Source: Gemmatimonadota bacterium (GTDB lineage: Bacteria; Gemmatimonadota; Gemmatimonadetes; Longimicrobiales; Gaopeijiaceae). Taken from it: 64,000 bases of DNA. The notes beneath the pieces were generated by a model. It did no database searches. It worked only from the letters and a program-made list of their open reading frames with translations, and was not told the origin of the DNA. The position numbers were made by a program, and so were the translations under genes. The stretch covers positions 38,962 through 102,961 of the forward strand of contig JAJEBW010000027.1 in the NCBI GenBank assembly GCA_022822325.1. Direction: 5' to 3'. Below are positions 45,937-53,800 of this stretch, piece by piece. The first letter of the stretch is position 1. Every line of letters starts with the position of its first letter.

Positions 45937-45955
45937 TCAGTACTGGTCATTACTG
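45932..45955 (+). promoter_or_regulatory. Three 10-bp-phased direct repeats (operator)
   Basis: ACTG begins at 45932, 45942 and 45952, in the contexts ACTGTTCAGT, ACTGGTCATT and ACTGTCAAAC, so one face of the helix is repeated each turn. A fourth ACTGTT lies at 45904. Head-to-tail direct repeats of this spacing suit BldC-like MerR proteins; the divergent MerR-like gene is the likely binder. Confidence 0.6.
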
Positions 45956-45977
45956 TCAAACCAAAAGGAGGCGACGC

Positions 45978-46982
45978 ATGGACCAAGTCAAGACCGCCCT
46001 CTCCGCCCTGATGCCCGGAGAGCCGGCAACGCACGAGGGACTCGCCGTCGTGCCCCTCGCCACGAAGAAGGAGAGCGCGCTCCGCTACATTCTTCTCGAG
46101 GAAGGGGTGGACGACAAACTCGTCACGATCCGCGAGATCTCGGAGGGGGGAAGCGTCCCTGAGCTCACCATCGAGAACCGCTCGCCCGACCCGCTGCTGA
46201 TCGTCGATGGGGAGGAGATGGTCGGCGCGAAGCAGAACCGCGTGGCGAATCTCACCATGCTGATCAGGGGCGCGACGACCACCAACATCCCGGTGTCGTG
46301 CGTGGAGGCGGGTCGCTGGTCGTACAACCGGCCCGACTTCGGCGTCAGCGACCGGATTCAGGATGTGCGAAGCCGCTTCGGCAAGTTGCGGAGCGTGCGA
46401 CAGTCGCAGGCGCGGCGCGGGGTTCCGCGGTCGGACCAGGGGCGGGTGTGGCATACCCTGGCCGAAGAGGCGGCCGCCCACAGCGCCCCATCGAAGACCG
46501 GCGCGATGGGCGAGATGTTCGAACGGCACGCCGAGGCGCTCGACCGGTTCGTGGAATCGCTGGAGCCGCAACCGGACCAGATCGGCGCGGTCTTCTCGAT
46601 GGGACGCGGCCGCTTCGGGCTGGATCTCTTCGACAAGCCGACCACCTTCGCCGCCTTCTTCCCCAAGCTTCTGCGCAGCTACGGACTCGACACGCTGCGC
46701 CCGGGCCGCGGCCGCAACGACCAGGGAACGGTCGAGCACGCGGCGGAGTTCATCAGCGCGGTGATCGACGCCGAGCACCGGGAGCATCCCGCGGTCGGAC
46801 TGGGGCGCGACATCGGAATCTCCGGAAGCGGATTGGTGGCCGGGGGACTGGTCCACGACGAGATCCTGGTGCACCTGACCGCATTCTCGGAACCCGGCCA
46901 GGACGCCGACCAGCCCCGCCGGGGCCGCTACGCGCCGTACGACCGCCGCCGGGAGAGCCTGCGCCGCCGCTACGAGCGGTAG
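45978..46982 (+). CDS. ARPP-1 family protein (DUF6569-like)
   Basis: 334 residues, cytoplasmic. The N-terminal domain (about 1-150) has the family's opening VKTALSALMPGEPATHEGLAVVPL and the conserved strands LTIENRSPDPLLIVDGEEMVGAKQNRVANLTMLI, followed by VSCVEAGRWSY. The middle holds an EMFERHAEALDRFVESLEPQPDQIGAVFSMG helix, and the C-terminal tail is Arg-rich (RYAPYDRRRESLRRRYER). The ARPP-1 group was named from gene neighbourhoods and has no known activity; regulated expression through the adjacent MerR-like gene suggests a stress or conflict role. Confidence 0.85.
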   Translation: MDQVKTALSALMPGEPATHEGLAVVPLATKKESALRYILLEEGVDDKLVTIREISEGGSVPELTIENRSPDPLLIVDGEEMVGAKQNRVANLTMLIRGATTTNIPVSCVEAGRWSYNRPDFGVSDRIQDVRSRFGKLRSVRQSQARRGVPRSDQGRVWHTLAEEAAAHSAPSKTGAMGEMFERHAEALDRFVESLEPQPDQIGAVFSMGRGRFGLDLFDKPTTFAAFFPKLLRSYGLDTLRPGRGRNDQGTVEHAAEFISAVIDAEHREHPAVGLGRDIGISGSGLVAGGLVHDEILVHLTAFSEPGQDADQPRRGRYAPYDRRRESLRRRYER

Positions 46983-47136
46983 CCCGGGGCGGCCGCTGCG
47001 AGCGGGGCCGTGGGGAGACCAGAGGACCGGCCTCGCCGCCCACCAAAAAGGCAGCGCCGCATTGACAGCGCAGCCCCCCTTCGCCCATCGTGTCGGCCGA
47101 CCGACGACCTCTCTTCGCCCGCACACAGGCCCCCCC

Positions 47137-47493
47137 ATGCCCCCCGACACCATCTTCGGCAAGATCGTCCGCGGCGAGATTCCCGCCGACATCGTGTACC
47201 AGGACGACCTCGTCACCGCCTTCCGCGACATCCATCCCCTCACCCCCATCCACATCCTCGTCGTGCCGAACCGCGCAATCCCGACACTCGCCGACGTCGC
47301 AACCGACGACGAGCCGGTCCTGGGACGGATGCTGCGCGTGGCCGCCGACCTCGCCGCCGCCGAGGGGATCTCCGAGAAGGGCTACCGCGTCATGATCAAC
47401 TGCCGCGAACACGGGGGACAGGAGATCCATCACCTGCACCTGCACCTGCTGGGCGGCCGGCGCGTGGGTCCGATGGTGGCGCGAAAGGGATAG
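47137..47493 (+). CDS. HIT-family nucleotide-binding hydrolase (HinT-like)
   Basis: 118 residues. It starts DTIFGKIVRGEIPADIVYQDD, as HinT does, with TPIHILVVPN and the histidine triad GGQEIHHLHLHLLGG; the middle His of HLHLH is the nucleophile. It hydrolyses AMP-linked phosphoramidates and binds purine nucleotides. The start is the ATG at MPPDTIF; an upstream in-frame ATG would add 25 residues foreign to the family. It follows the ARPP-1 gene by 154 bp, and the dispersed element copy D begins 33 bp after its stop. Confidence 0.93.
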   Translation: MPPDTIFGKIVRGEIPADIVYQDDLVTAFRDIHPLTPIHILVVPNRAIPTLADVATDDEPVLGRMLRVAADLAAAEGISEKGYRVMINCREHGGQEIHHLHLHLLGGRRVGPMVARKG

Positions 47494-47525
47494 CTCGCGT
47501 CCCGGGAGTGGTTGCAGGAATGGGG

Positions 47526-47583
47526 TTGCGCGCGCACGAGGGCTGCCAGGCCACCGCCCGGACCGGCCCGCGCAGGGGCCGGA
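47526..47583 (+). repeat. Dispersed GC element, copy D
   Basis: TTGCGCGCGCAC (47526-47537) and invariant core (47563-47582), 37-nt spacing, in the 3' region of the HIT gene and before the stop of the convergent propeller gene. Confidence 0.85.
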
Positions 47584-47616
47584 GGGCGCCACCGACAAGC
47601 GATTCGACTTCGACCC

Positions 47617-48831
47617 CTACCGTGCCAGCGGCCACATCTGCACCGACTCGATCCCCAGATCGTCGGTCGTCGTGCCGAGCAGGAAGTCGACTCCGATCTC
47701 GCGAATCGTCAGGCCGGCGGGCGTTTCGACGAACCCCAGAATCCGGCCGCCGGGATCGAAGACCGACCAGAGCGGCGCGGGCCGCTCCATCCCCGGAAGC
47801 GTCGCCTCGCGGACCCAGATGTGATCGAGGGCATCGGTCGTCAGCGTGCGGAACGCCGGGAAGGCCTCGACGATCGGCATGGCCTTGTAGCCCTCGCGGG
47901 TCCGTTCGAGCTCGTCGCCGGCGAGATTGGTGCGGGTCATCGCGTCGTCGATCGCCTCGTCCACCTCCGTCCGCGTCGGCGCCCGGTTGAAATGCCCGCG
48001 GCGCACAATGCGAGCGAGCGTCCCCGTCGCGGGATCCCAGGCCCGAATTTCGTAGCGGTCGTTCGGAGCGAGGATCACCAAATCGCCCCACTCCGCTTCC
48101 ACCAATTCGCGGGTGAAGGGCAGCATCCCCATGGTGACGAGGCCATCGCCCATCGCCATGAAGGACTCCATTCCCGGATGCGCGCCCAGCGATGCAAGCG
48201 GGGCCCCGTCGGCGTCGCGCACCTCGTAGGCCAGCTCCTGGCGGGAATACCCCTGACCGGTCCTGGATCCGAGGCCCGAGGCGAGAAACCGCGAACCCCT
48301 CAGCGCGGTGCCCGGCGCCAACGGCCTTGGGCTCGCCTCCAGCGTCAGAGACCGCCCCAGCGTTCCGCCGGCGTCGAAGATGGAGATCGCGCGGCTTCGT
48401 CCATCCCAGACCATGATCGAGTCGGCCTCCCACCGACCGATGCCCCCCAGACGGGCGAACTCGCCGGGACCCTCTCCCGACCGTCCGAACGAGGCGAGGT
48501 GCTCGCCCGCCGAATCGAAGACCCTCACCTCGTTCGTCCCCCGGTTCGCGACCACGATCCGGCCGTCGGACAGCGTCAGCGCGCCGCCGATCTCGTGAAG
48601 CAGGTAGGGTTCGGCGCCGTCGAGCTCGCCGATGGAGAGCGATGGTTCCGGTCCGATCCGCCAGGGAAGCCGGGAATCGTCGGCCGGGCGCGAATTCTCG
48701 ACGATCAGCACGCCGGCGCTGTCGCGCGATTCGGAGGCGGGCGCGTTGGAGGGCGGGGCGTCCTGGCAGCCGGTGGAGATGGCGGCGACGAGGGCGGCGA
48801 CGAGGGTGCGCGGGAGACGGCGGCGGCGCAT
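47617..48831 (-). CDS. 6-bladed beta-propeller lipoprotein
   Basis: 404 residues with a lipoprotein signal (LVAALVAAISTGC). The body shows repeated propeller blades: LTLSDGRIVVANRGTNEVRVFDSAGEHLASFGRSGEGPGEF, IMVWDGRSRAISIFDAGG, and later blades to ESVQMWPLAR. The GRxGEGPGEF motif is the mark of this NHL-like exported group, of unknown binding partner. A clear paralogue lies at 62578-63774, sharing RLPWRIGPEPSLSIG and the MWPLAR/LWPLER end. The ATG at MRRRRLPRT is used, as the frame upstream is Thr/Pro-rich. Confidence 0.87.
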   Translation of the reverse strand: MRRRRLPRTLVAALVAAISTGCQDAPPSNAPASESRDSAGVLIVENSRPADDSRLPWRIGPEPSLSIGELDGAEPYLLHEIGGALTLSDGRIVVANRGTNEVRVFDSAGEHLASFGRSGEGPGEFARLGGIGRWEADSIMVWDGRSRAISIFDAGGTLGRSLTLEASPRPLAPGTALRGSRFLASGLGSRTGQGYSRQELAYEVRDADGAPLASLGAHPGMESFMAMGDGLVTMGMLPFTRELVEAEWGDLVILAPNDRYEIRAWDPATGTLARIVRRGHFNRAPTRTEVDEAIDDAMTRTNLAGDELERTREGYKAMPIVEAFPAFRTLTTDALDHIWVREATLPGMERPAPLWSVFDPGGRILGFVETPAGLTIREIGVDFLLGTTTDDLGIESVQMWPLAR

Positions 48832-48938
48832 GGGGGGGCTCCTGGGGGGTGGGGGTGGGGTGGTTGTGGTGGTCGTGGCGGAAACAAGGACGTGTGGACG
48901 CGACTCCGAAAGGTCCACCCTTTCGGGAAACTCTACTA

Positions 48939-48980
48939 TGCCGTTCGTAGATCATCAAGTGCCGTTCGTAGATCATCAAG
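48939..48980. repeat. 21-bp perfect tandem duplication
   Basis: Two identical units containing TGCCGTTCGTAGATCATCAA plus one base (48939-48959 and 48960-48980). The unit is AT-richer than its surroundings and includes GATCATC, so it may be an operator or a recent duplication. Confidence 0.8.
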
Positions 48981-49011
48981 TCGTGGAAGGGAGTCGGAAA
49001 GACCAGGAGGG

Positions 49012-49070
49012 GTGCGCGCGCACCTTCGTCGACGCGGTTTCCACTTCGGCCGGCCCGCGCAGGGGCCGGA
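49012..49070 (+). repeat. Dispersed GC element, copy E
   Basis: Perfect palindrome GTGCGCGCGCAC (49012-49023) and invariant core (49050-49069), 38-nt spacing. This copy lies in the gap before the MNT gene. Confidence 0.85.
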
Positions 49071-49129
49071 AGCCGGGAGGCGCTCCGCTTCCCCAAAGGA
49101 CAGCCCTTTCCCAACCGCCTGCCCGCCGC

Positions 49130-49188
49130 ATTACCTTGTCACCCCTGGATTACCTTGTCACCCCTGGAGATTACCTTGTCACCCCTGG
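49130..49188 (+). repeat. Three direct repeats ATTACCTTGTCACCCCTGG
   Basis: Identical 19-bp units at 49130-49148, 49149-49167 and 49170-49188, the first two abutting and the third after two bases, ending about 57 bp before the MNT start. Too few and too tightly spaced for a CRISPR array; possible operator or iteron-like sites. Confidence 0.85.
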
Positions 49189-49244
49189 AAGAGTCGACAT
49201 CGCGTCCCCCGAACAACCCGGCGCCTCACCCGATGGAGACCGAA

Positions 49245-49568
49245 ATGGACAGAACTCCGGACCCGGCGGTTCTCGACGAGGTCATTCGCCGCATCGTCGA
49301 GGTGGCGCAGCCCGAGCGGATCATTCTCTTTGGGTCGGGGGCGCGGGGAAGGATGGGACCGCACAGCGATCTGGATCTGTTGGTGGTCGCAGAGGTGGAT
49401 CACCGGCGAAGGCTGGCAACGCAGATTTACCTGAGTCTGCGTGGGGTAGAAGCCGCCGTCGACGTGATCGTTGTCACACCGGACGATGTTGAGCGATACC
49501 GCGACAGTCACTCGCTCGTTGTCAAGCCGGCCCTGGACGAGGGACGGACGATCCATGCCACCGCCTGA
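49245..49568 (+). CDS. MNT nucleotidyltransferase (antitoxin of MNT/HEPN module)
   Basis: 107 residues, minimal nucleotidyltransferase fold. The motif FGSGARGRMGPHSDLDLLVV gives the GS signature and the metal-binding Asp pair, and a later AAVDVIVVT strand gives the third Asp. MNT antitoxins silence their HEPN RNase partner by AMP transfer or binding. The ATG at 49245 is chosen for GGAG seven bases before; an ATG 12 bp upstream is possible. Its end overlaps the HEPN gene by 14 bp. The HEPN partner is frameshifted here, so the pair may be inactive. Confidence 0.88.
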   Translation: MDRTPDPAVLDEVIRRIVEVAQPERIILFGSGARGRMGPHSDLDLLVVAEVDHRRRLATQIYLSLRGVEAAVDVIVVTPDDVERYRDSHSLVVKPALDEGRTIHATA

Positions 49569-49943
49569 ACGATTCCCCCACGACGACCCGCGGGAGTGGA
49601 TCAACCGGGCGAGGAGCAACTTTGCCCGGGCCAGATCCCGGATTCCCGAAGCCTACCTCGAAGACCTTTGCTTCGACGCACAGCAAGCCGCCGAGAAGGC
49701 GATCAAGGCCGTAATGATGATGCACGGGGTGGAGTCCCATGTATCCACGACCTGGGGCGACTGCTGTCAATGCTGGAATCCGAAGGAGGCGGAGTGCCTG
49801 AAACAATCCGCCGGGCGGCTGCACTCATGCCTGCTGTCCACTCCCGATATCCCGGACTCGACGAACCGGTCTCGGACGACGAGTATGCCGAAGCCCTGAT
49901 GATCGCCGAAGCCGTCCTCCGCTGGGCCGAATCCCACCTCTGA
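49555..49943 (+). pseudogene. HEPN-domain toxin gene with a -1 frameshift
   Basis: The frame from ATG 49555 gives the HEPN start (WINRARSNFARAR, LCFDAQQAAEKAIKAVMMMHGVE) but then runs off the family pattern. The frame one base over gives the matching remainder from PCIHDLGRLLSML through DDEYAEALMIAEAVLRWAESHL to the stop at 49943. A single missing base in the run TCCC at about 49735-49738 restores one chain of about 130 residues (VE-x-PCIHDL, where family members have FPYTHDL). HEPN proteins are RNase toxins. The break could be a real mutation, a sequencing error or a recoding site; no slippery heptamer is obvious. Confidence 0.8.
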
Positions 49944-49998
49944 ATCGCGCACTTTCACCGGAACCGCCCACCCACCTGCAAGCCCCCAACACCCCACC

Positions 49999-50826
49999 AT
50001 GCCCCCTTCCTCCCCCATCTCCATCCGCCCCGTCACGCCCGTCGTCGGCGCCGAGATCCGCGGCGTCGATCTGGCCACCCTGACCGACGACCAGTTCCGC
50101 CAGATCCACGATGCCCTCATGGCTCACGGCGTCATCTTCTTTCGCGACCAGGCGCTCCCGATCGACCGGCACAAGGCGTTCGGCGCCCGCTTCGGCGAAC
50201 TCGTCGCCCACCCCAACGATCCCGGCGTCGACGGCCATCCCGAGGTCATGCCGATTCACGCCGACCGCAACTCCCGCCGCGTGGCCGGGGAGCGGTGGCA
50301 CTCCGACGTTTCCTGCGATCCGCGCCCGCCGATGGGTTCCATCCTCCGCCTGCACACCGTGCCCGACACCGGCGGCGACACCCTCTTCGCCAATATGTAC
50401 GCCGCGTGGGAAGCGCTGTCCGACCGGCTTCGCGCCCTCCTGGACGGACTGACCGCGGTGCACGACGGCGCGCCCTACTACCGCGAAACGAACCGGCTCA
50501 TCGGACGCGACGACGGGGGTCGCTCCTACCCCACCGCCGAACATCCGATCGCGCGCACCCACCCGGTCACCGGTCGCAAGGCGCTCTTCGTCAACTCGAT
50601 GTTCACCCAGTGCATCGTGGGACTTCCGCCCGCCGAGAGCCGCGCCATCCTCGCCTTCCTCTACGAGCACCTCGCCCGCCCGGACTTCCAGTTCCGCTTC
50701 CGCTGGAGGGCCAACTCGGTCGCGATGTGGGACAATCGCTGCACCCAGCACCACGCGATCTGGGACTACTGGCCCGCCACACGCTCCGGCTACCGGGTCA
50801 CGATTCGCGGCGAACGGCCGGTGTGA
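49999..50826 (+). CDS. TauD/TfdA-family Fe(II)/2-oxoglutarate dioxygenase
   Basis: 275 residues of the double-stranded beta-helix fold. HxD is in WHSDVSCDPRPPMGS, the distal His in CTQHHAIWDYW and the 2-oxoglutarate-binding Arg in RSGYRVTIRG. The ATG is 55 bp after the HEPN stop. Family members release sulfite from taurine or oxidise other small acids; the exact substrate is not clear. The gene converges on the permease-peptidase fusion, three bases apart. Confidence 0.9.
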   Translation: MPPSSPISIRPVTPVVGAEIRGVDLATLTDDQFRQIHDALMAHGVIFFRDQALPIDRHKAFGARFGELVAHPNDPGVDGHPEVMPIHADRNSRRVAGERWHSDVSCDPRPPMGSILRLHTVPDTGGDTLFANMYAAWEALSDRLRALLDGLTAVHDGAPYYRETNRLIGRDDGGRSYPTAEHPIARTHPVTGRKALFVNSMFTQCIVGLPPAESRAILAFLYEHLARPDFQFRFRWRANSVAMWDNRCTQHHAIWDYWPATRSGYRVTIRGERPV

Positions 50827-50829
50827 GCC

Positions 50830-53800
50830 TCACCTCCCCAGCTCGGCCACCGCCGCGTCGCGGTTCAGTTGGAGCACCAGGACATCCGGATCGGCGAGCA
50901 CGCGTTCGGGCTCGAAATCCGCCCGGATCACGAATTCGGCCGACTCCCCCGCGCCCAGTTCCACCTCGGTGCGCGCGTCGCGGTAGTCCTCGTTCACCAC
51001 GGTGCGGCTCCCGTCGTCACCCTCGTCCGACCACCGCTCGCCCGCGACCGCCGCCACCTGTACGCGCATCCGGCCCGTTCCGACATTCCCCACCGTTCCC
51101 CGCACCACCCACTCCCCGCCTTCCTGCGTCCTCGTCACGTCCGAGAACCGATACTCCGGCACCACCACATCGAAGAACCACTGCTCGGCGAACGCGTCGA
51201 ACGCGGTCGTGTCGGGAGCGAAGCCGCGCAGCACGGCCAGCATGTCCTGAAGGACCGGGAAGTCCGGGTCCGGGTTGTACTTCGCGATGAACGCCTGCAG
51301 CCCGGCGAGCATGTTCTCGCGCCCCATCTCCTGCTGGAGCATCCACGGCACCCAGCCGCCCTTGTCATAGGTGACGGTTCCGTCCCCTGACCGGGTGCCG
51401 TCGACCTCGACCATCGGCCTCTCGGAGTCCACGAAGCGCCGGTCCCCGTACATCTGCTCGATCCGCTTGGCAAACTCGATCCGGTAGCGGTCGCCGTAGA
51501 CCTGTTCGTGCAGGAGCAGCGTCGAATAGTGCGCCATCCCCTCCGAGATGATGTTGCCGCCGGGACCCTGCCCCGGCGTGAGCAGGTTGCCCCACCACTG
51601 GTGCGCGGCCTCGTGCGCAACCACCATGAAGGCGATGTGCGACCTGGGATCGCTCTTGGCGAGGAACCCGATCCCCTCGCTGAAGGTGATGTTGGTGGGA
51701 AAGCCCTGCGCATAGGTGGCAAACGCCGCGAATTCGGAGATCTTGAGCAGATCCCACGGGAAGGGATGGAACCACTCGGAGAAGTACTTGCGTGCGGCGT
51801 CGAGCGCCGCCGACATTTCCTCGATGTTGTAGTCATGCTCCGGGTGGTAGTAGATTGCGGTGCCGTCGCCCTCCTTAACCGCGTACTTCCCCGCCACGAC
51901 ATTGAACAGGGCCACGGGGTGATCCGTCTCCCAGACGACCGTCCGCCTGCCGTCCACAACCTCGTCGCTCACCTTCCGCCCCACCCCGTTGGCCGTGTAT
52001 TGCTCCGGCAGCGTGATTTGCGTGCGCACGGTGAAGGGCTCGCCGCCCCAGCCGAAGAGCGGCTCGGTTTCGCCTTCGAAAAAGTCGTCAGCGTAGTCCC
52101 GCGGCTCGGAAGAGTTGTCTCCGTCCACGCCGATGCCCTCGAGGTATCCGGGAACAGGCAGGAACGTCGGCGTGAACGCGGTCAGCACGATCCCGGATTC
52201 GAGAATGAACTCCGATTCACCGCTGGCGCGCCTGCTCATGCCCCGCGGGAACTCGAGGTCGTAGCTGAAGCCGACCGTGAGCGAGTCGCCGGGTCCCAAC
52301 GGGTCCTCAGGGGTGAAGACGAACAGGTTGGACCGGTCATCCGGCTCGTGCGCCTCCCCGTTCAGCGTCCATTCGATCGGATCCCACTGCCCGGCCGTGA
52401 CCGGGATCTGCTCGTACGGATAGTCCCGGTGGTTGCGGAAGGTGTACTCGCCCTTCACCGCAGCCGAGCGCTCAGCGGGCTCGAAGTCCAGTTCCACGTC
52501 GACATTGGACACCGACGGCATTTCAAAATCGGCCCAGGTCTGGACGTTCTCGCGCCAGTAGTCCTTGCCCGCATCCTCGGCGGCCTCTCCCTGCCGACCC
52601 GCCCTGCCGCCGAAGTGCAGCACCATGGCAAGCACGATCGCCGGCGCAGCGAACGGAATCAGGCGCAGCGCGCCGACCAGCAGGGGCTTGGGCCGGATGC
52701 GATGCACAAGCCGTGTGGCGTCGAAGTCCTGCCGCCCGAACCACTTGACCGCCAGCGCCACGAGGAGCGGAACCAGGCTCAGCACGAGCAACCGGTTCAG
52801 AAGCAGTTCCCTTCCCTGAAGCGAGAACGCGCCCATGTCGCTCCACTGCACCGCATTCCAGGCAATCCAGTTGAACACCCACCCGAACGGGTCGTTGAAG
52901 ACCATTCGGTAGATGGTGTAGACGATCAGCGCCATGCCGACGCCGTAAACCGCGTAGCGATTCCGGAACAATGCGAAGAGCGCCGTTACCAACGCGGTCC
53001 AGAAGATGAACGTGGGTACGAGCACGCCGCCCCAGGTGAGGATGAACGGAACAACATCGAAGCCCACCGGGCTACCGTCGAACAACTGGTACCAAGCGAT
53101 CACGGCCCAACTGGCGACGACGCCGATGACCAGGATGAGCCCCGCCACCAGGCTGTTGCCAATGGTCTTGCCCAGGAGAATCGAGCCCGTCCCGATTGGC
53201 GTCGTGTGGAAGATCTCGGCCAGACGGCGGCTGCGCTCCTTGTGCAACGACTCGACAGTGTAGAAGAGAAGCAGGAAGCAGACCAGGAGGCTGAGGGTGT
53301 TGAGCTGCCGCACCGCGACCTCGCCCGAGGTGAGGAGCAGTCTCGAATTGAACGGACCGATCGCCACCACGGTGGTGAAGATCGACTGGTAGAGGATCAG
53401 CGGCACGAAGAGATACATCCCGGGCCGCCGGACCAGTTCCCGGACATCTTCCCTGCCGATGACCCGGGCCGCCTTCCAGAACCCGAGCGGCGCCGTAGCC
53501 ATGTTGAGGCCGCGCAGGGTCGCATCGGCGGAAGACGGCTCGGCGGCTTTGGTCACATCCGCGCGACGACGGCGTCGGAAAAACCTCGATCCACTGCCGC
53601 CCCGGCGCAGCCTCGCGGAGTAGCTGATCGCCGCGCCACCCACGGCGGTCAGTCCGATGAGACCGAAGACGATGCGGCTCAGCAGAAACCCCGCATCGGG
53701 CCTCAGGGCCGCGGTGTTATAGAACTCGACCCCGCGGTCCACCGTCAGGAAGGTCTCGTTGAGCCAGCGGAAACCGGACGGGTCCACAAGCATCAGCGCC

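Larger units (their letters stand above)
48832..49244. other. Intergenic region with repeats before the MNT/HEPN genes
   Basis: 413 bp with no gene but unusual structure: a CCGAAAGG-TCCA-CCTTTCGG-type hairpin near 48907, a 21-bp tandem duplication (48939-48980), the dispersed element copy E (49012-49070) and three copies of a 19-bp repeat (49130-49188). Confidence 0.7.

Noticed and set aside
49130..49188. Possible CRISPR array
   Set aside because: Three 19-bp repeats abut with zero or two bases between, so there are no spacers, and no cas genes are nearby.
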